The notes: generated by a model from the letters alone, not told the origin. A stretch of DNA of 64,000 bases from Antilocapra americana (GCA_007570785.1 ML664183.1:21095570-21159569), one strand, 5' to 3'; shown: positions 36,684 to 47,639, counted from the first letter of the stretch. A program made the numbers and translations.

Positions 36684-37149
36684 CTAAATTCCATATATAT
36701 GCATTAATATACTGTACTGTTGTTTTTGCTTCTGGCTTACTTCACTCTGAATAATGGGCTCCAGTTTCGTCCATGTGAGTAGAACTGATTCAAATGAATT
36801 TTTTTTTAATGCTGAGTAATATTTCATTGTGTATATGTCCCACAGCTTTCTTATCCATTCATCAGTTGATGGGCATCTAGGTTGCTTCCATGTCCTGGCT
36901 ATTGTAAACAAAGCAGCGATGAACATTGGGGTACACGTGGCTCTTTCAATTCTGGTTTCCTAGGTGTATATGCCTAGCAGTGGGATTGCTGGGTCATATG
37001 GCAGGACTATTTGCAGCTTTTTAAGGAACCTCCACACTGTTTTCCATAGTGGCTGTACTAGTTTGCAATCCCACCAACAGTGTGAAAGAGTTCCCTTTTC
37101 TCCACATCCTCTCCAGCATTTATTACTTGTAGATTTTTGGATTGCAGCC
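36684..37149 (-). pseudogene. L1 ORF2 C-terminal end, with one nonsense codon
   Basis: Encodes the cysteine-rich end of ORF2p (CX3CX7HX4C: C, C, H and C within the segment starting CWRGCGEKG) and the last residues, ending HIYGI and stop. A TAG at 36962-36960 replaces the GAG present in the copy at 43488. The 3' UTR follows to the left. Confidence 0.88.
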
Positions 37150-38156
37150 AAGACTTGTATATAGAAAACTATAAAACACTGATGAAAGAAATCAAAAAGG
37201 ACACAAACAGATGGAGAAATGTGCCGTGTTCGTGGATTGGAAGAATCAATATAGTGAAAATGAGTATATTACCCAGAGCAATCTATACATTCAATGCAAT
37301 TCCTATCAAGCTATCAGAGGTCCTTTTCAGAGAATTAGAACAAATAATTTCACAATTTGTATGGAAATGCAAAAAACCTCGTATAGCCAAAGCAATCTTG
37401 AGAAAGAGGAATGGAACTGGAGGAATCAACCTACCTGACTTTAGGCTATACTACAAATCCACAGTCATTAAGACAGTATGGTACTGGCACAAAGACAGAA
37501 ATATAGATCAATGGAACAGAATAGAAAGCCCAGAGATAAATCCATGCATCTATGGACACCTTATCTTTGACAAAGGAGGCAAGAATATACAATGGAGAAA
37601 AGACAACCTCTTTAACAAGTGGTGCTGGGAAAACTGGACAGCCACTTGTAAAAGAATGAAACTAGATCACTTTCTAACACCATACACAAAGATAAACTCA
37701 AAATGGATCAAAGATCTAAGCATAAGATCAAAAACTATAAAACTCCTAGAGGATAACATTGGGAAAACACTCTCTGCCATAACCCAAAGCGGGATCCTCC
37801 ATGACCCACCTCCCAGAATTTTGGAAATAAAAACACGAATAAACAAATGGGACCTAATTAAAATTAAAAGCTTCTGCACAACAAAGGAAACTATAAGCAA
37901 GGTGAAAAGGCAGCCTTCAGAATGGGAGAAAATAATAGCCAATGAAGCAACGGACAAACAATTAATCTCAAAAATATACAAGCAACTCCTGCAGCTCCAT
38001 TCTAGGAAAATAAACGACCCAATCAAAAAGTGGGCCAAAGAACTGAACAGACATTTCTCCAAAGAAGACATAAAAATGGCTAACAAACACATGAGAAGAT
38101 GCTCAACATCACTCATTATCAGAGAAATGCAAATCAAAACCACAATGAGATATCAC
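37150..38156 (+). pseudogene. Inverted 5' segment of the twin-primed L1: ORF2 fragment
   Basis: This is an internal ORF2 segment downstream of the RT core, about 330 codons, open throughout and nearly identical to 43488-44470. The frame carries ORF2 motifs such as [12 protein letters not shown] and [11 protein letters not shown]. The annotated-looking 351-codon frame is chimeric: its ATG comes from junction sequence and its last residues from flanking DNA. It is a dead fragment. Confidence 0.9.
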
Positions 38157-39498
38157 TGTTTTTGTTTTTTAATAGTACCAGTGATGCACTGATATGTTTA
38201 TAAAGAAGGTGCATGAAGATGATAAGTAGATTCACCTGGTAGAAGTATGTAGCATGGATTTGAGGGGAATAATGAATGACAGACTAAGTGCTTTTGAATG
38301 CTTTAATTACATCAGTTTTATTCTGTTTAAATACACCTAGCAAGTTGCTCAATGTTTGCAGGACAGCTAAAACAAGAACAATGTTAGCTGGTTTTAGAGC
38401 ATTGTTTATAAAAGATAGTATTATAATTGTAAAATTCTGTCATATTTATCAAAGGTAACTCAATACAATTATTATTCTTTATGTTTGAGAGGAAAACAGT
38501 TTAAATAATTTTATTTTACTCATAGAGATTGTACTTTATGAGTAATGAAATAAGTCAATTTACCCAATGTATAAGTACACTCATATGAGCAAAGCATTCA
38601 ATAACCTATCAGAATGTCTATTTTTAATGAGTTTTCATAGAAAAATCTCTAAAAAGATGGGAAAATAAGTCATATAACACTATTTTAATATTTCTGTTGA
38701 AATGACAAAAGCAAGGAAAAGTGATAAAGATTCCTAAGAGGAATTTTCAGAAAATAAAAACAAAGAACAAAGCATGCATAAACTACAGTTTTTTCTACTT
38801 ATTAGCATTCTTGTCCAATTAAACAATAATCATAAAGTAACATTTTTTGCCTTTAGAATTATTGCTGAAGTTGAAAGTTTCAAGTTTTTAATTGCTACTC
38901 ATAAAGGATGCAGTGTAATTTTCAAAACTATGAAAAGTCTCCTATTTTACATCATTCAGCAAGATGTTTCTCTTAGAAAAAATATCATTAAAGCATACTA
39001 ACTTTTATGTAAATTAATGGCTAAAACCTTTTTTTTTGTTTCTACTTTCCAGTTTCAGACCTGGATGAATAAATCAGAATCAGGCATCTTTTGTGGATGA
39101 AAGGGAGTAGAAATATTAAGATTAGAAACTTATTAGTGTGATGCCCATGGGCAAAGATTAAATCAGATATTATACATGATTTTGGAGCTGCAATTTTAAT
39201 AATGATAAGGGTAGAGTGAAATGAATAGCTGAAGAAGAAACAAATTTCATCCCTCTGTTCTAACCCATTAATCTGTCAGCATGTCAAAAGTATATTTTAC
39301 TAATAGTTCATAATAGTGGGTACATGAAGATTAAAAGATAATCAGATGTAACAGTGGTGGGATGAAAATTAGTGTTAAGTTGTAGAAAATAGAAATTGAA
39401 GAGAGATGATGTGTCTAGTGAGTTTTAGGCTGCACACATTAAGTGTAAGTAATCACAGTTCTTTAGAGAAAAGATCACAAATGGGTAAGATTCAGCAA
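38157..39498. other. Unannotated AT-rich intergenic sequence
   Basis: No gene, RNA or repeat recognised. Confidence 0.55.
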
Positions 39499-41126
39499 TT
39501 CAGTTCAGTCTCTCAGTCGTGTCCAATTCTGTGACCCCATAGACTGCAGCAAGACAGACCTTCCAGTCCATCACCAATTACCAGAGTTTACTCAAACTCA
39601 TGTCCATTAAGTGGGTGATGCCATCCAATCCTCTGTCACCCCCTTCTCCTCCCACCTTAAATCTTTCCCAGCATCAGGGTCTTTTCAAATGAGTCAGTTC
39701 TTCCCATCAGGTGACCAAAGTATTGGAGTTTTTATTCAGGACTGATCTCCTTTAGGATGGACTGGTTGGATCTCCCTGCAGTCCAAGGGATTTTCAAGAG
39801 TCTTCTCAAACACCACAGTTCAAAAGTATCAATTCTTCAGTGTTCAGCTTTCTTTATAGTCCAACTCTCACATCCATACATGACTACTGGAAAAACCATA
39901 GCTTTGACTAGATGGACTTTTTTGGCAAACTAATGTCTCTGCTTTTTATTATGCTGTCTAGGTTGGGCATAACTTTTCTACCAAGAAGCAAGCATCTTTT
40001 AATTTCATGGCTGCAGTCATCATCTGCAGTGATTTTTTGAGCCCCCCAAAATAAAGTCTGTCACTGTTTCCACTGTTTCCCCATCTATTTGCCATGAAAT
40101 GATGGGATTGGATGCCCTCATCTTAGTCTTTTGAATATTGAGCTTTAAAACAACTTTTTCACTCTCCTCTTTCACTTTCATCAAGAGGCTCTTTAGTTCT
40201 TCTTTGCTTCCTACCATAAGAGTGGTGTCATCTGCATATCTGAGGTTATTGATATTTCTCCCAGAAATCCTGATTCTTCAATCTTGCTTCATCCAGTCCA
40301 GCATTTCTCATGATGTTTTCTGCATATATGTTAAATAAGCAGGGTGACAATATACAGCCTTGATGTACTCCTTTTCCTATTTGGAACCAGTCTGTTGTTC
40401 CATGTCCAGTTCTAACTGCTGCTTTCTGACCTGAATACAGATTTCTAAGGAGGCAGGTCAGTGATGTGGTATTCCCATCTCTTGAAGAATTGTCCACAGT
40501 TTGTTGTGATCCACACATCAAAGGCTTTGATGTAATCAATAAAGCCAAAGTAGATGATTTTCTGGAGCTCTCTTGCTTTTTTGATGACCCAATGGATATT
40601 AGCAATTTGATCTCTGGTTCCTTTGCCTTTTCCAAATCCAGATTGAATATGTGGAAATTCATAGTTCACGTACTGTTGAAGCCTGGCTTGGAGAATTTTG
40701 AGCATTATTTCGCTAGTGTCTGAGATGAGTACAATTGTTTAATAGCTAGAGGATTCTTTGGCATTATCTTTCTTTGGGATTGGGTTGAAAACTGACCTTT
40801 TTGAATCTTGTGGCCACTGATGAGTTTTCCAAATTTGCTGGCATATTGAGTGCTGCACTTTCATAGCATAATTATATACCACTTGAAATAGCTCAGATGG
40901 AATTACATCACCTCTACTAGCTTTGTTAGTAGTGATGCTTCCTAAGGCCCACTTGTCTTCACAATCCAGGATGTTTGGCTCTACGTGAGTGATCACACCA
41001 TCGTGATTATCTGGGTTGTGAAGATCTTTTTTGTATAGTTCTTCTGTGTATTCTTGCCAATTCTTCTTAGTATCTTCTGCTTCTGTTAGGTCCATACCAT
41101 TTCTGTCCTTTATTGTGCCCATCTTA
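39499..41126 (-). mobile_element. BovB 3' part of an inverted (twin-primed) insertion
   Basis: In reverse orientation: 3' tail at the left (TTCAGTTCAGTC), C-terminal tail, the RT region with YADD near 40226-40240, up to 'gatgggcacaataaaggac' near 41124. Read on minus it is collinear with the 28900 copy. It is broken by several frameshifts. Its upstream part continues at 41137 in the opposite orientation. Confidence 0.9.
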
Positions 41127-41136
41127 TTCAGGTACA

Positions 41137-41559
41137 TCCTAAATCAAACCTCTTATGATTATTTAGTGGAAGCGAGAAATAGATTCAAGGGGTTAGATCT
41201 GATAGAGTGCCTGAAGAACTATGAATGGAGGTTCATGACATTGCTCAGGAGGCAGTGATAAAGATCCCAAGAAAAAGAAATGCCAAAAGGCAAAATAGTT
41301 GTCTGAGGAGGCCTTACAAATAGATGTGAAAAGGTGAGAAATGAAAGGCACAGGAAAAAAGGAAAGATATGCCTATTTGAATGAATAGTTGCAAAGAATA
41401 GCAAGGAGAGATAAGACAGCCTTCCTCAGTGATCAATGCAAAGAAATAGAGGAAAACAATAGAGTAGGAAATGCTAGAAATCAGTTCAAGAAAATTAGAG
41501 ATACCAAAGGAATATTTCCTGCAAAGATGGGCACAATAAAGGAGAGAAATTGTATAGAT
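41137..41559 (+). mobile_element. Inverted 5' segment of the same BovB
   Basis: Plus-oriented BovB from the endonuclease/RT linker ('cttatgattatttagtggaa') to 'gcaaagatgggcacaataaa' and about 20 bases more. It precedes the 39499-41126 segment in the element's own order and ends where that one begins, sharing about 35 bases with it. About 10 bases (41127-41136) at the junction match neither part. Two unrelated insertions would not be expected to meet at the same element coordinate. Confidence 0.8.
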
Positions 41560-41915
41560 TTGGAGATTATTTGTTAAAATTTCCCTTAGCTCAGATATGA
41601 TTGTGAGTGCAGTGTATACATATACACACAAGAATACACATGATATATGTTATATTATTATGTGTATCTAGATATAGCAGATGAATATATATGTGTATGT
41701 GTAAGAATATTGAGAAAAATACATAATAATATCAGAAGGTATGTTTTTTCAGGAATCAGATTGCCACAGATAAAATTGGGTACTTTATATTAGAGAAATT
41801 GTAAAGAAACAGGCATTCTCTCAAACATTTATGTGAATATAAATGCTACAAATTCTACTGTAAATAATTTGGAAATAATTTTTTGGAATTTATTATTTGG
41901 AGACTATCAAATAAT
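41560..41915. other. Unannotated AT-rich sequence
   Basis: TA- and TG-rich patches at 41620-41700. Nothing else recognised. Confidence 0.5.
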
Positions 41916-41932
41916 AAAATATACATGTTTGA
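41916..41932. repeat. Left target-site duplication of the L1 at 41933
   Basis: AAAATATACATGTTTGA matches 45238-45254 with one mismatch. It abuts the L1 5' terminus. Confidence 0.9.
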
Positions 41933-43165
41933 GGGGAACTAAGATGGTGGAGGAATAGGACGGGGAGAACACTCTCTCCCCAATAAATATACCAAAAGAA
42001 CTTTTAAAGGCCGAGCAAACTCCAAAAAACAGGAACTGAATGCTGGCAGAGGACATCGGGCATCTAGAGGGGCGACCCATTGCCAACGTGAGGAGGTAGG
42101 ACAAAAGAAAGAAAAGAAAAAAAAAAAGTAGAGGGAGAGACAAAGAGCTGGGAACGGGTTCCGTCCCGGAAGGGGAGTCTGGAATAAAGAGGAAAAAAAA
42201 AAAAAGAGGAGAAAGGTTTCCAAATACCAGGGAGCATTCTCTCTGGCAGATCTGCGGTGGATCTTGGAGAGCAATATAGCTGAGAGCAAAAGCAGATTAA
42301 TAGCTAAGCCCTGCAAGATTCGTCTCTGGCTACAAGGCACAGCCAGCGGCAGGGCGCCCCACCCCCCACTACCCAAAGCGGACTGCTCCTGCTCAGGGAG
42401 GGGCGGGCCTCGGGCTCAGGGAATGGAGCAGCCTGAGGGACCTAACCTCCCAGGAAAAGCACCCCACCCCAGGCCTGTGCACAAAACAAAGGGCGGTGAG
42501 GTGTCAACAGAGAGGCTGGGCAGCTGCGGGCTGCGGACTGGCCCAGCCCCCGCCCGAGAGCAGTGGGCATAACCCAGCCCTGGGGAGGCTAACCTAGACT
42601 TCTGGGGATTCTGGACGGATCGGTGCTGTACACACCTTAGAAGGAGTGCTCAGCTGCACGCCGAGAAAACCAAGCGGCCGGGCCAGGGGAGAGGAGAAGC
42701 CCCACTCCCCAACTGTGCTGGGCGGAAGACAGAGAGCCTGAGCAGAGGGGGCGGGGGAAGCCCTTTCACCAGGAGCAGGGCAAATTCCAAAGCGCTGAAT
42801 AGACACTTAAAAGACCAGCAAACAGAGGATGCTGAGGCGAGCGGAGCGAACAGCTTTGAATCTGACAGGAGCAGCAAATTAAAGCCCTGCAGGTGGCGCT
42901 GACTGCATAGAAAGGAGTCTATAGACTGTGAGAAGGAGAAGCCGGACCAGGGAATCATCTGAAAATCTACAGACCCTTCCGTTCACCGAATGCACCAGCA
43001 CCAGAGAAAGCCTTCATTATAACTTAACAGTGAGGAAACCTAGACTCACCCACCAGAAAACCACACAAGCCTTCCCATCCAGGAAACTTCGACAAACTAC
43101 ACATCCAACCCCTCCCATAGAGAGGAATCCCCACAATAAAGGGACAACACAGCAAGATAAACAAG
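41933..43165 (+). promoter_or_regulatory. L1 5' UTR / internal promoter, long type
   Basis: GC-rich 5' UTR of about 1.23 kb. The first bases include AAGATGG (41941-41947), a YY1-like core at the same place as the YY1 site of human L1. The following base fits CpG decay (TGGTGG where a GGCGG form would be expected). The last 140 bases are shared with the first L1; the rest is not. Confidence 0.75.
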
Positions 43166-43234
43166 ATGAAAAGGCAGAGAAATACCCAGCAAGTAAAGGA
43201 ACAGGATAAATACCCCCTAGACCAAACAAAAGAC
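43166..43234 (+). CDS. L1 ORF1 N-terminus, cut by the gap
   Basis: The first 23 codons (MKRQRNTQQVKEQDK...) are identical to those of the ORF1 at 2035-2961. Whether the frame stays open cannot be seen because unknown bases begin at 43235. Confidence 0.85.
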
Positions 43235-43487
43235 NNNNNNNNNNNNNNNNNNNNNNNNNNNNNNNNNNNNNNNNNNNNNNNNNNNNNNNNNNNNNNNNNN
43301 NNNNNNNNNNNNNNNNNNNNNNNNNNNNNNNNNNNNNNNNNNNNNNNNNNNNNNNNNNNNNNNNNNNNNNNNNNNNNNNNNNNNNNNNNNNNNNNNNNNN
43401 NNNNNNNNNNNNNNNNNNNNNNNNNNNNNNNNNNNNNNNNNNNNNNNNNNNNNNNNNNNNNNNNNNNNNNNNNNNNNNNNNNNNNNN
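43235..43487. other. Assembly gap, 253 N
   Basis: Run of unknown bases inside an L1. Frames reported across it are meaningless. Confidence 0.99.
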
Positions 43488-43488
43488 A

Positions 43489-44952
43489 ACACTGATGAAA
43501 GAAATCAAGGAGGACACAAACAGATGGAGAAATGTGCCGTGTTCGTGGATTGGAAGAATCAATATAGTGAAAATGAGTATACTACCCAAAGCAATCTATA
43601 GATTCAATGCAATTCCTATCAAGCTACCAGAGGTCTTTTTCAAAGAATTAGAACAAATAATTTCTCAATTTGTATGGAAATACAAAAAACCTCGTATAGC
43701 CAAAGCAATCTTGAGAAAGAAGAATGGAACTGGCGGAATCAACCTACCTGACTTTAGGCTATACTACAAATCCACAGTCATTAAGACAGTATGGTACTGG
43801 CACAAAGACAGAAATATAGATCAATGGAACAGAATAGAAAGCCCAGAGATAAATCCATGCATCTATGGACACCTTATCTTTGACAAAGGAGGCAAGAATA
43901 TACAATGGAGAAAAGACAATCTCTTTAACAAGTGGTGCTGGGAAAACTGGACAGCCACTTGTAAAAGAATGAAACTAGATCACTTTCTAACACCATACAC
44001 AAAGATAAACTCAAAATGGATTAAAGATCTAAGCATAAGACCAGAAACTATAAAACTCCTAGAGGATAACATAGGCAAAACACTCTCTGCTATAATCCAA
44101 AGCGGGATACTCCATGACCCACCTCCCAGAATATTGGAAATAAAAACACGAATAAACAAATGGGACCTAATTAAAATTAAAAGCTTTTGCACAACAAAGG
44201 AAACTATAAGCAAGGTGAAAAGACAGCCTTCAGAATGGGAGAAAATAATAGCCAATGAAGCAACAGACAAACAATTAATCTCAAAAATTTACAAACAACT
44301 CCTGCAGCTCCATTCTAGAAAAATAAACAACCCAATTAAAAAGTGGGCCAAAGAACTTAACAGACATTTCTCCAAGGAAGATATAAAAATGGCTAACAAA
44401 CACATGAAAAGATGCTCAACATCACTCATTATCAGAGAAATGCAAATCAAAACTACAATGAGGTACCACTTTACACCAGTCAGAATGGCTGCCACCCAAA
44501 AGTCTACAAGCAATAAATGCTGGAGAGGATGTGGAGAAAAGGGAACCCTCTTACACTGTTGGTGGGAATGCAAACTAGTACAGCCACTATGGAAAACAGT
44601 GTGGAGGTTCCTTAAAAAGCTGCAAATAGACCTGCCATATGACCCAGCAATCCCACTGCTGGGCATATACACCGAGGAAACCAGAATTGAAAGAGCCAAG
44701 TGCACCCCAATGTTCATCGCTGCTTTGTTTACAATAGCCAGGACATGGAAGCAACCTAGATGCCCATCAACTGACGAATGGATAAGAAAGCTGTGGTACA
44801 TATACACAATGGAATATTACTAAATATTAAAAAAAAATTCATTTGAAGCAATTCTACTCAGATGGACGAAACTGGAGCCCATTATCCAGAGTGAAGTAAG
44901 CCAGAAGCAAAAACAACAATACAGTATATTAACGCATATATATGGAATTTAG
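43489..44952 (+). pseudogene. L1 ORF2 C-terminal part, premature stop near the end
   Basis: Open from the gap to a TAA at 44821-44823, then in frame for 43 more codons to the normal TAG at 44950-44952. The twin-primed copy has TCA (Ser) where this copy has TAA. Visible: the region downstream of RT, and the C-terminal zinc-knuckle-like motif CX3CX7HX4C encoded from about 44518 (CWRGCGEKG...HCWWEC). The stop removes only the last 43 residues, beyond that motif. There is no other break in about 440 codons. Confidence 0.9.
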
Positions 44953-45237
44953 AAAGACGGTAACGAGAACCCAACATGCGAGACAACAAAAGGAACGCAG
45001 ATGTATAGAATAGACTCGTGGACTTTGTGGATGAGGGTAAGGGTGGGATGATATGGGAGAAGGGCATTGAAGCATGTTAATTGTCATGTGTCTAGTCAAT
45101 CGCCAGCCCAGGATTGATGCTCGGGACTGGTGCAGGGAGATTTCCCGGGGGGGAGGGAGGAGTGAGGGGGGTTCCGGAGGGGAAGCATATGTAAACCCAT
45201 GGTGATATCATGACAATGTATGGCAAAAACAATAAAA
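44953..45237 (+). other. L1 3' UTR and A-rich tail
   Basis: Contains a G-rich tract (45145-45182), the conserved 'tgacaatgtatggcaaaaac' block and a short A run. The fragments at 11063 and 61753 come from the same part of the family. Confidence 0.85.
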
Positions 45238-45254
45238 AAAATATCCATGTTTGA
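45238..45254. repeat. Right target-site duplication of the L1
   Basis: AAAATATCCATGTTTGA, 16 of 17 matching 41916-41932. Confidence 0.9.
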
Positions 45255-45349
45255 TAGTAATTCTATATTAAAAATTATCCTACAGATATAGTCACACATA
45301 TTTCCAGATAACTTTGTTTGAGGTATATGGCTATTTACTGAAGTATCAT

Positions 45350-45424
45350 TTATAATACTGTCCATGGGATTTTCTAGGCAAGAGTACTGTAGTGGGGTGC
45401 CATTGCCTTCTCCGTTATAATACT
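45350..45424 (-). mobile_element. 55-bp tail-less BOV-A2 piece with perfect 10-bp TSD
   Basis: 45360-45414 is the first 55 bases of BOV-A2 in reverse (5' start CGGAGAAGGCAATGG at the right). It is flanked by TTATAATACT at 45350-45359 and 45415-45424. It has the 5' end but lacks the rest, including any tail. Confidence 0.88.
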
Positions 45425-46195
45425 AAGAGACTGGAAATAATTAAAATGTACAAAGATAACAGCTAGATAAATAGGTAAATACATGAAATTCTATAACATG
45501 AATCGAGAATATTATATGTACCTATTTTTTACAAGAATCATATATATACTCCAAATTAGAAAGACTTTCAAACACATATTGTTAGAGAGGTAAAGAATTT
45601 GCTTAGGTTAATGAAGCATGAATTTTATATTGAATTGACTAAGTTTTACCTTTTCTTAATAGAAAGTCTAATAATAGTCATATGTCCCACTTGATAAAAT
45701 ATATATATAAATATGTCTTTTCATGATTATTTTATATAAGGTCATGAGATATTCTACTTAAAACCACAACAAAAATGATTTTTTCTTACTGGCATTGTTT
45801 AGTTAAAACAAGAATGCTTTTATACTCCACTGGCTGATACATGTATATTCTCAGAAGAGAAGCTATTTAATATCTCAACATGATAATAAAGGAAGTTAGT
45901 TTTATTTCTTCCTTTAATTTGTACAACATAAAATATGTAAGAAGAAGAAGTATCTTCTGAACATGTCAAACTTTTAAAAATGAATTTGTAATAAAGATGC
46001 TTCAAGTTTCATTTTCTATACTTAAGACATACTCAGGAGGTAAGGAAATTATTTAGGTCAATACCACCTGGATATTTAAATTACATTTTCAAAATTTGCC
46101 TTTGCTTTATAGAAAATCTAATAGTAACAATAATATGCACCTTATCCTCAAGTCAACTATCACACTGCGCTCTCTCAGAGAACAGAAGTTTGTAT
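45425..46195. other. Unannotated AT-rich sequence
   Basis: Nothing recognised. Confidence 0.5.
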
Positions 46196-46412
46196 GGTGC
46201 TTCCTAGATGGCACCTGCCAATCTACCCACCTGCCAGTGAAGGAGACCTAAGAGACAAGGGTTTGATCCTTGGATCTGGAAGATTCCCAGGAGGAGAGCA
46301 TGGCAGCCCACCTTGGCATTCTTTCCTAGAGAATCCTGTGGACAGAGGAGCCTGGCGGGTTACAGTCCATAGAGGCACAAAATGTTGGACAAGACTGAAG
46401 CAACTTAGTAGG
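46196..46412 (+). mobile_element. Bov-tA SINE with a short repeat tail
   Basis: Head 'atggtgcttcctagatggca', B box 'gggtttgatccttgg', Bov-A part ending 'actgaagcaacttag', then GAGCAT repeats to about 46425. Confidence 0.87.
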
Positions 46413-46983
46413 AGCATGAGCATGAGTATGATATCTCAAGATATGTTTACAGAGAAAAAGAAAAAAAATCTTAAATACTTCAGCAATTCTTATTGTGTTT
46501 TTATGCTTAAAATCATATAAAACTTTTTAATTGAAAAATGTTAGTATTAATTGTTCAACATGAAACAATAGAGCTGACAGGAAAACTAATTAAATTTCTG
46601 TTATTCAAAATATAGTTGCATTGATACAGTGCCAGGATATAAATTTATGTCTCACTATTTGGTGCTCTTTTCTCCCTATTTCCTTGCATCCATCTTTACA
46701 TCTTTTCACTCTATTCATGTAATCCTGTGGTTTCTACATCAGAAGTATATCTTGGCCTCTTCTATTTCAATCTACTTTACTCCATTTCCAAACAAGTCAT
46801 CATAAATATGTGTGTATGTATGTGTACATATATTTCATATGCAAAAGCTATATTATCCCTCCTTATTAAATTCTTGTATGAAAATCCAACTCTGAGAGTG
46901 GAATCCGATCTTAATACTGCCCAGGTTGATGTATTTTAGAAAACTAAAATTATCTACTACTATTAGTAATTGTACTATCACAT
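46413..46983. other. Unannotated sequence
   Basis: Nothing recognised. Confidence 0.5.
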
Positions 46984-47633
46984 CACATTTTTTATTGTTG
47001 TTATAAACCTCTGTCTCTATGTTGGGCTTCTGCAGTTCTGTGAAGATTTCCATATTTTTTTTCTCTCTCTCTTCTTTTAATTTTAATTTTCTAAACCTAT
47101 TATTATTTTTTCTACATATATTCTTTGTTTGCTTATCCTAGTGTTCTTTTCCCATTGCAGTTAATGTATATAAATCTTCTTTATCCATGTCTATTTAACT
47201 TTGCATATCTATTCTTTCTTTCTTTTCTTTCATTCCTTTCCTCTCAAGATATTTGTTAGTTTTATTTTCATTGCTTTATTCCCCAAGTGGCACCTTGCTT
47301 TAGTTTTGTTTTCCTGTTAGTATTTTAGTTAGTTTTGTTCTTAACTGCTAGCTATAATTTTGTCTTCCTTTCTTCACCTGGTCAATCTATTGTACTTTAT
47401 TTTTGTTGGACTGTTTTCATTTTGCTTATGGGTGTATATGTATATGTGTATATTCACTCACACTTTTTATTGTTGTTATAAACCTCTGCCTCTACGTTGG
47501 GCTTTGGCAGTTCTGTGGAGTTTTCCTTTTTTCTTTCTCTGTCCACTTTTTCTTTTTTTTTCATTACTCTATTTTATAATTTTAATTTTTTAGACCTATT
47601 AAATTTTTTCTACATTTATTCCTTTATTTGACC
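46984..47633. repeat. Two-copy local direct repeat of unknown origin
   Basis: 46984-47133 and 47459-47633 share 'ttattgttgttataaacctc', 'gttgggctt', 'gcagttctgtg' and a T-rich part ending 'ttttttctacat.tattc'. The spacing is about 475 bp; the second copy has about 40 extra pyrimidine-rich bases. The reverse complement is A-rich and loosely recalls internal repeats of some ruminant L1 5' UTRs. I cannot confirm that. Confidence 0.7.
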
Positions 47634-47639
47634 CTTGCT

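Larger units (their letters stand above)
36366..38156 (-). mobile_element. L1 with 5' inversion (twin priming)
   Basis: The 3' part (36366-37149) is in minus orientation with an A-rich tail at the left (T-rich on plus, 36366-36402). The 5' part (37150-38156) is in plus orientation. Against the collinear L1 at 43488-45237, the inverted part ends at 'gagatatcac' and the sense part begins at 'tggctgcaatcc'. Only about 16 bases of L1 between them are missing. This is the known twin-priming structure, made when a second target end primes within the L1 RNA. I could not find a convincing target-site duplication. Confidence 0.92.
41933..45237 (+). mobile_element. L1 with both termini and TSD, interrupted by assembly gap
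   Basis: The 5' end is the L1 start (GGGGAACTAAGATGG at 41933), followed by a 1.2-kb 5' UTR, the first 23 ORF1 codons, the N run 43235-43487, the ORF2 C-terminal part, the 3' UTR and a short A-rich tail. The 17-bp flanking duplication shows that both ends belong to one insertion. By the structure of the family, about 3.3 kb (the rest of ORF1 and about 790 codons of ORF2) should lie where only 253 N are placed. The true element is then about 6.3 kb, unless it really has an internal deletion. Confidence 0.92.

Noticed and set aside
37667..38143. 158-codon minus frame, and the similar minus frames at 43980-44807
   Set aside because: Antisense to L1 ORF2, and they recur in both L1 copies for that reason.
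42264..42958. Several 70-145 codon frames on both strands in a GC-rich stretch that looks like a gene
   Set aside because: This is the L1 5' UTR between a defined L1 start and ORF1; GC-rich DNA simply has fewer stops.
43017..43589. Frames crossing the N run (43017-43589 minus, 43166-43495 plus, 43217-43492 minus)
   Set aside because: They are open only because unknown bases cannot contain stops.
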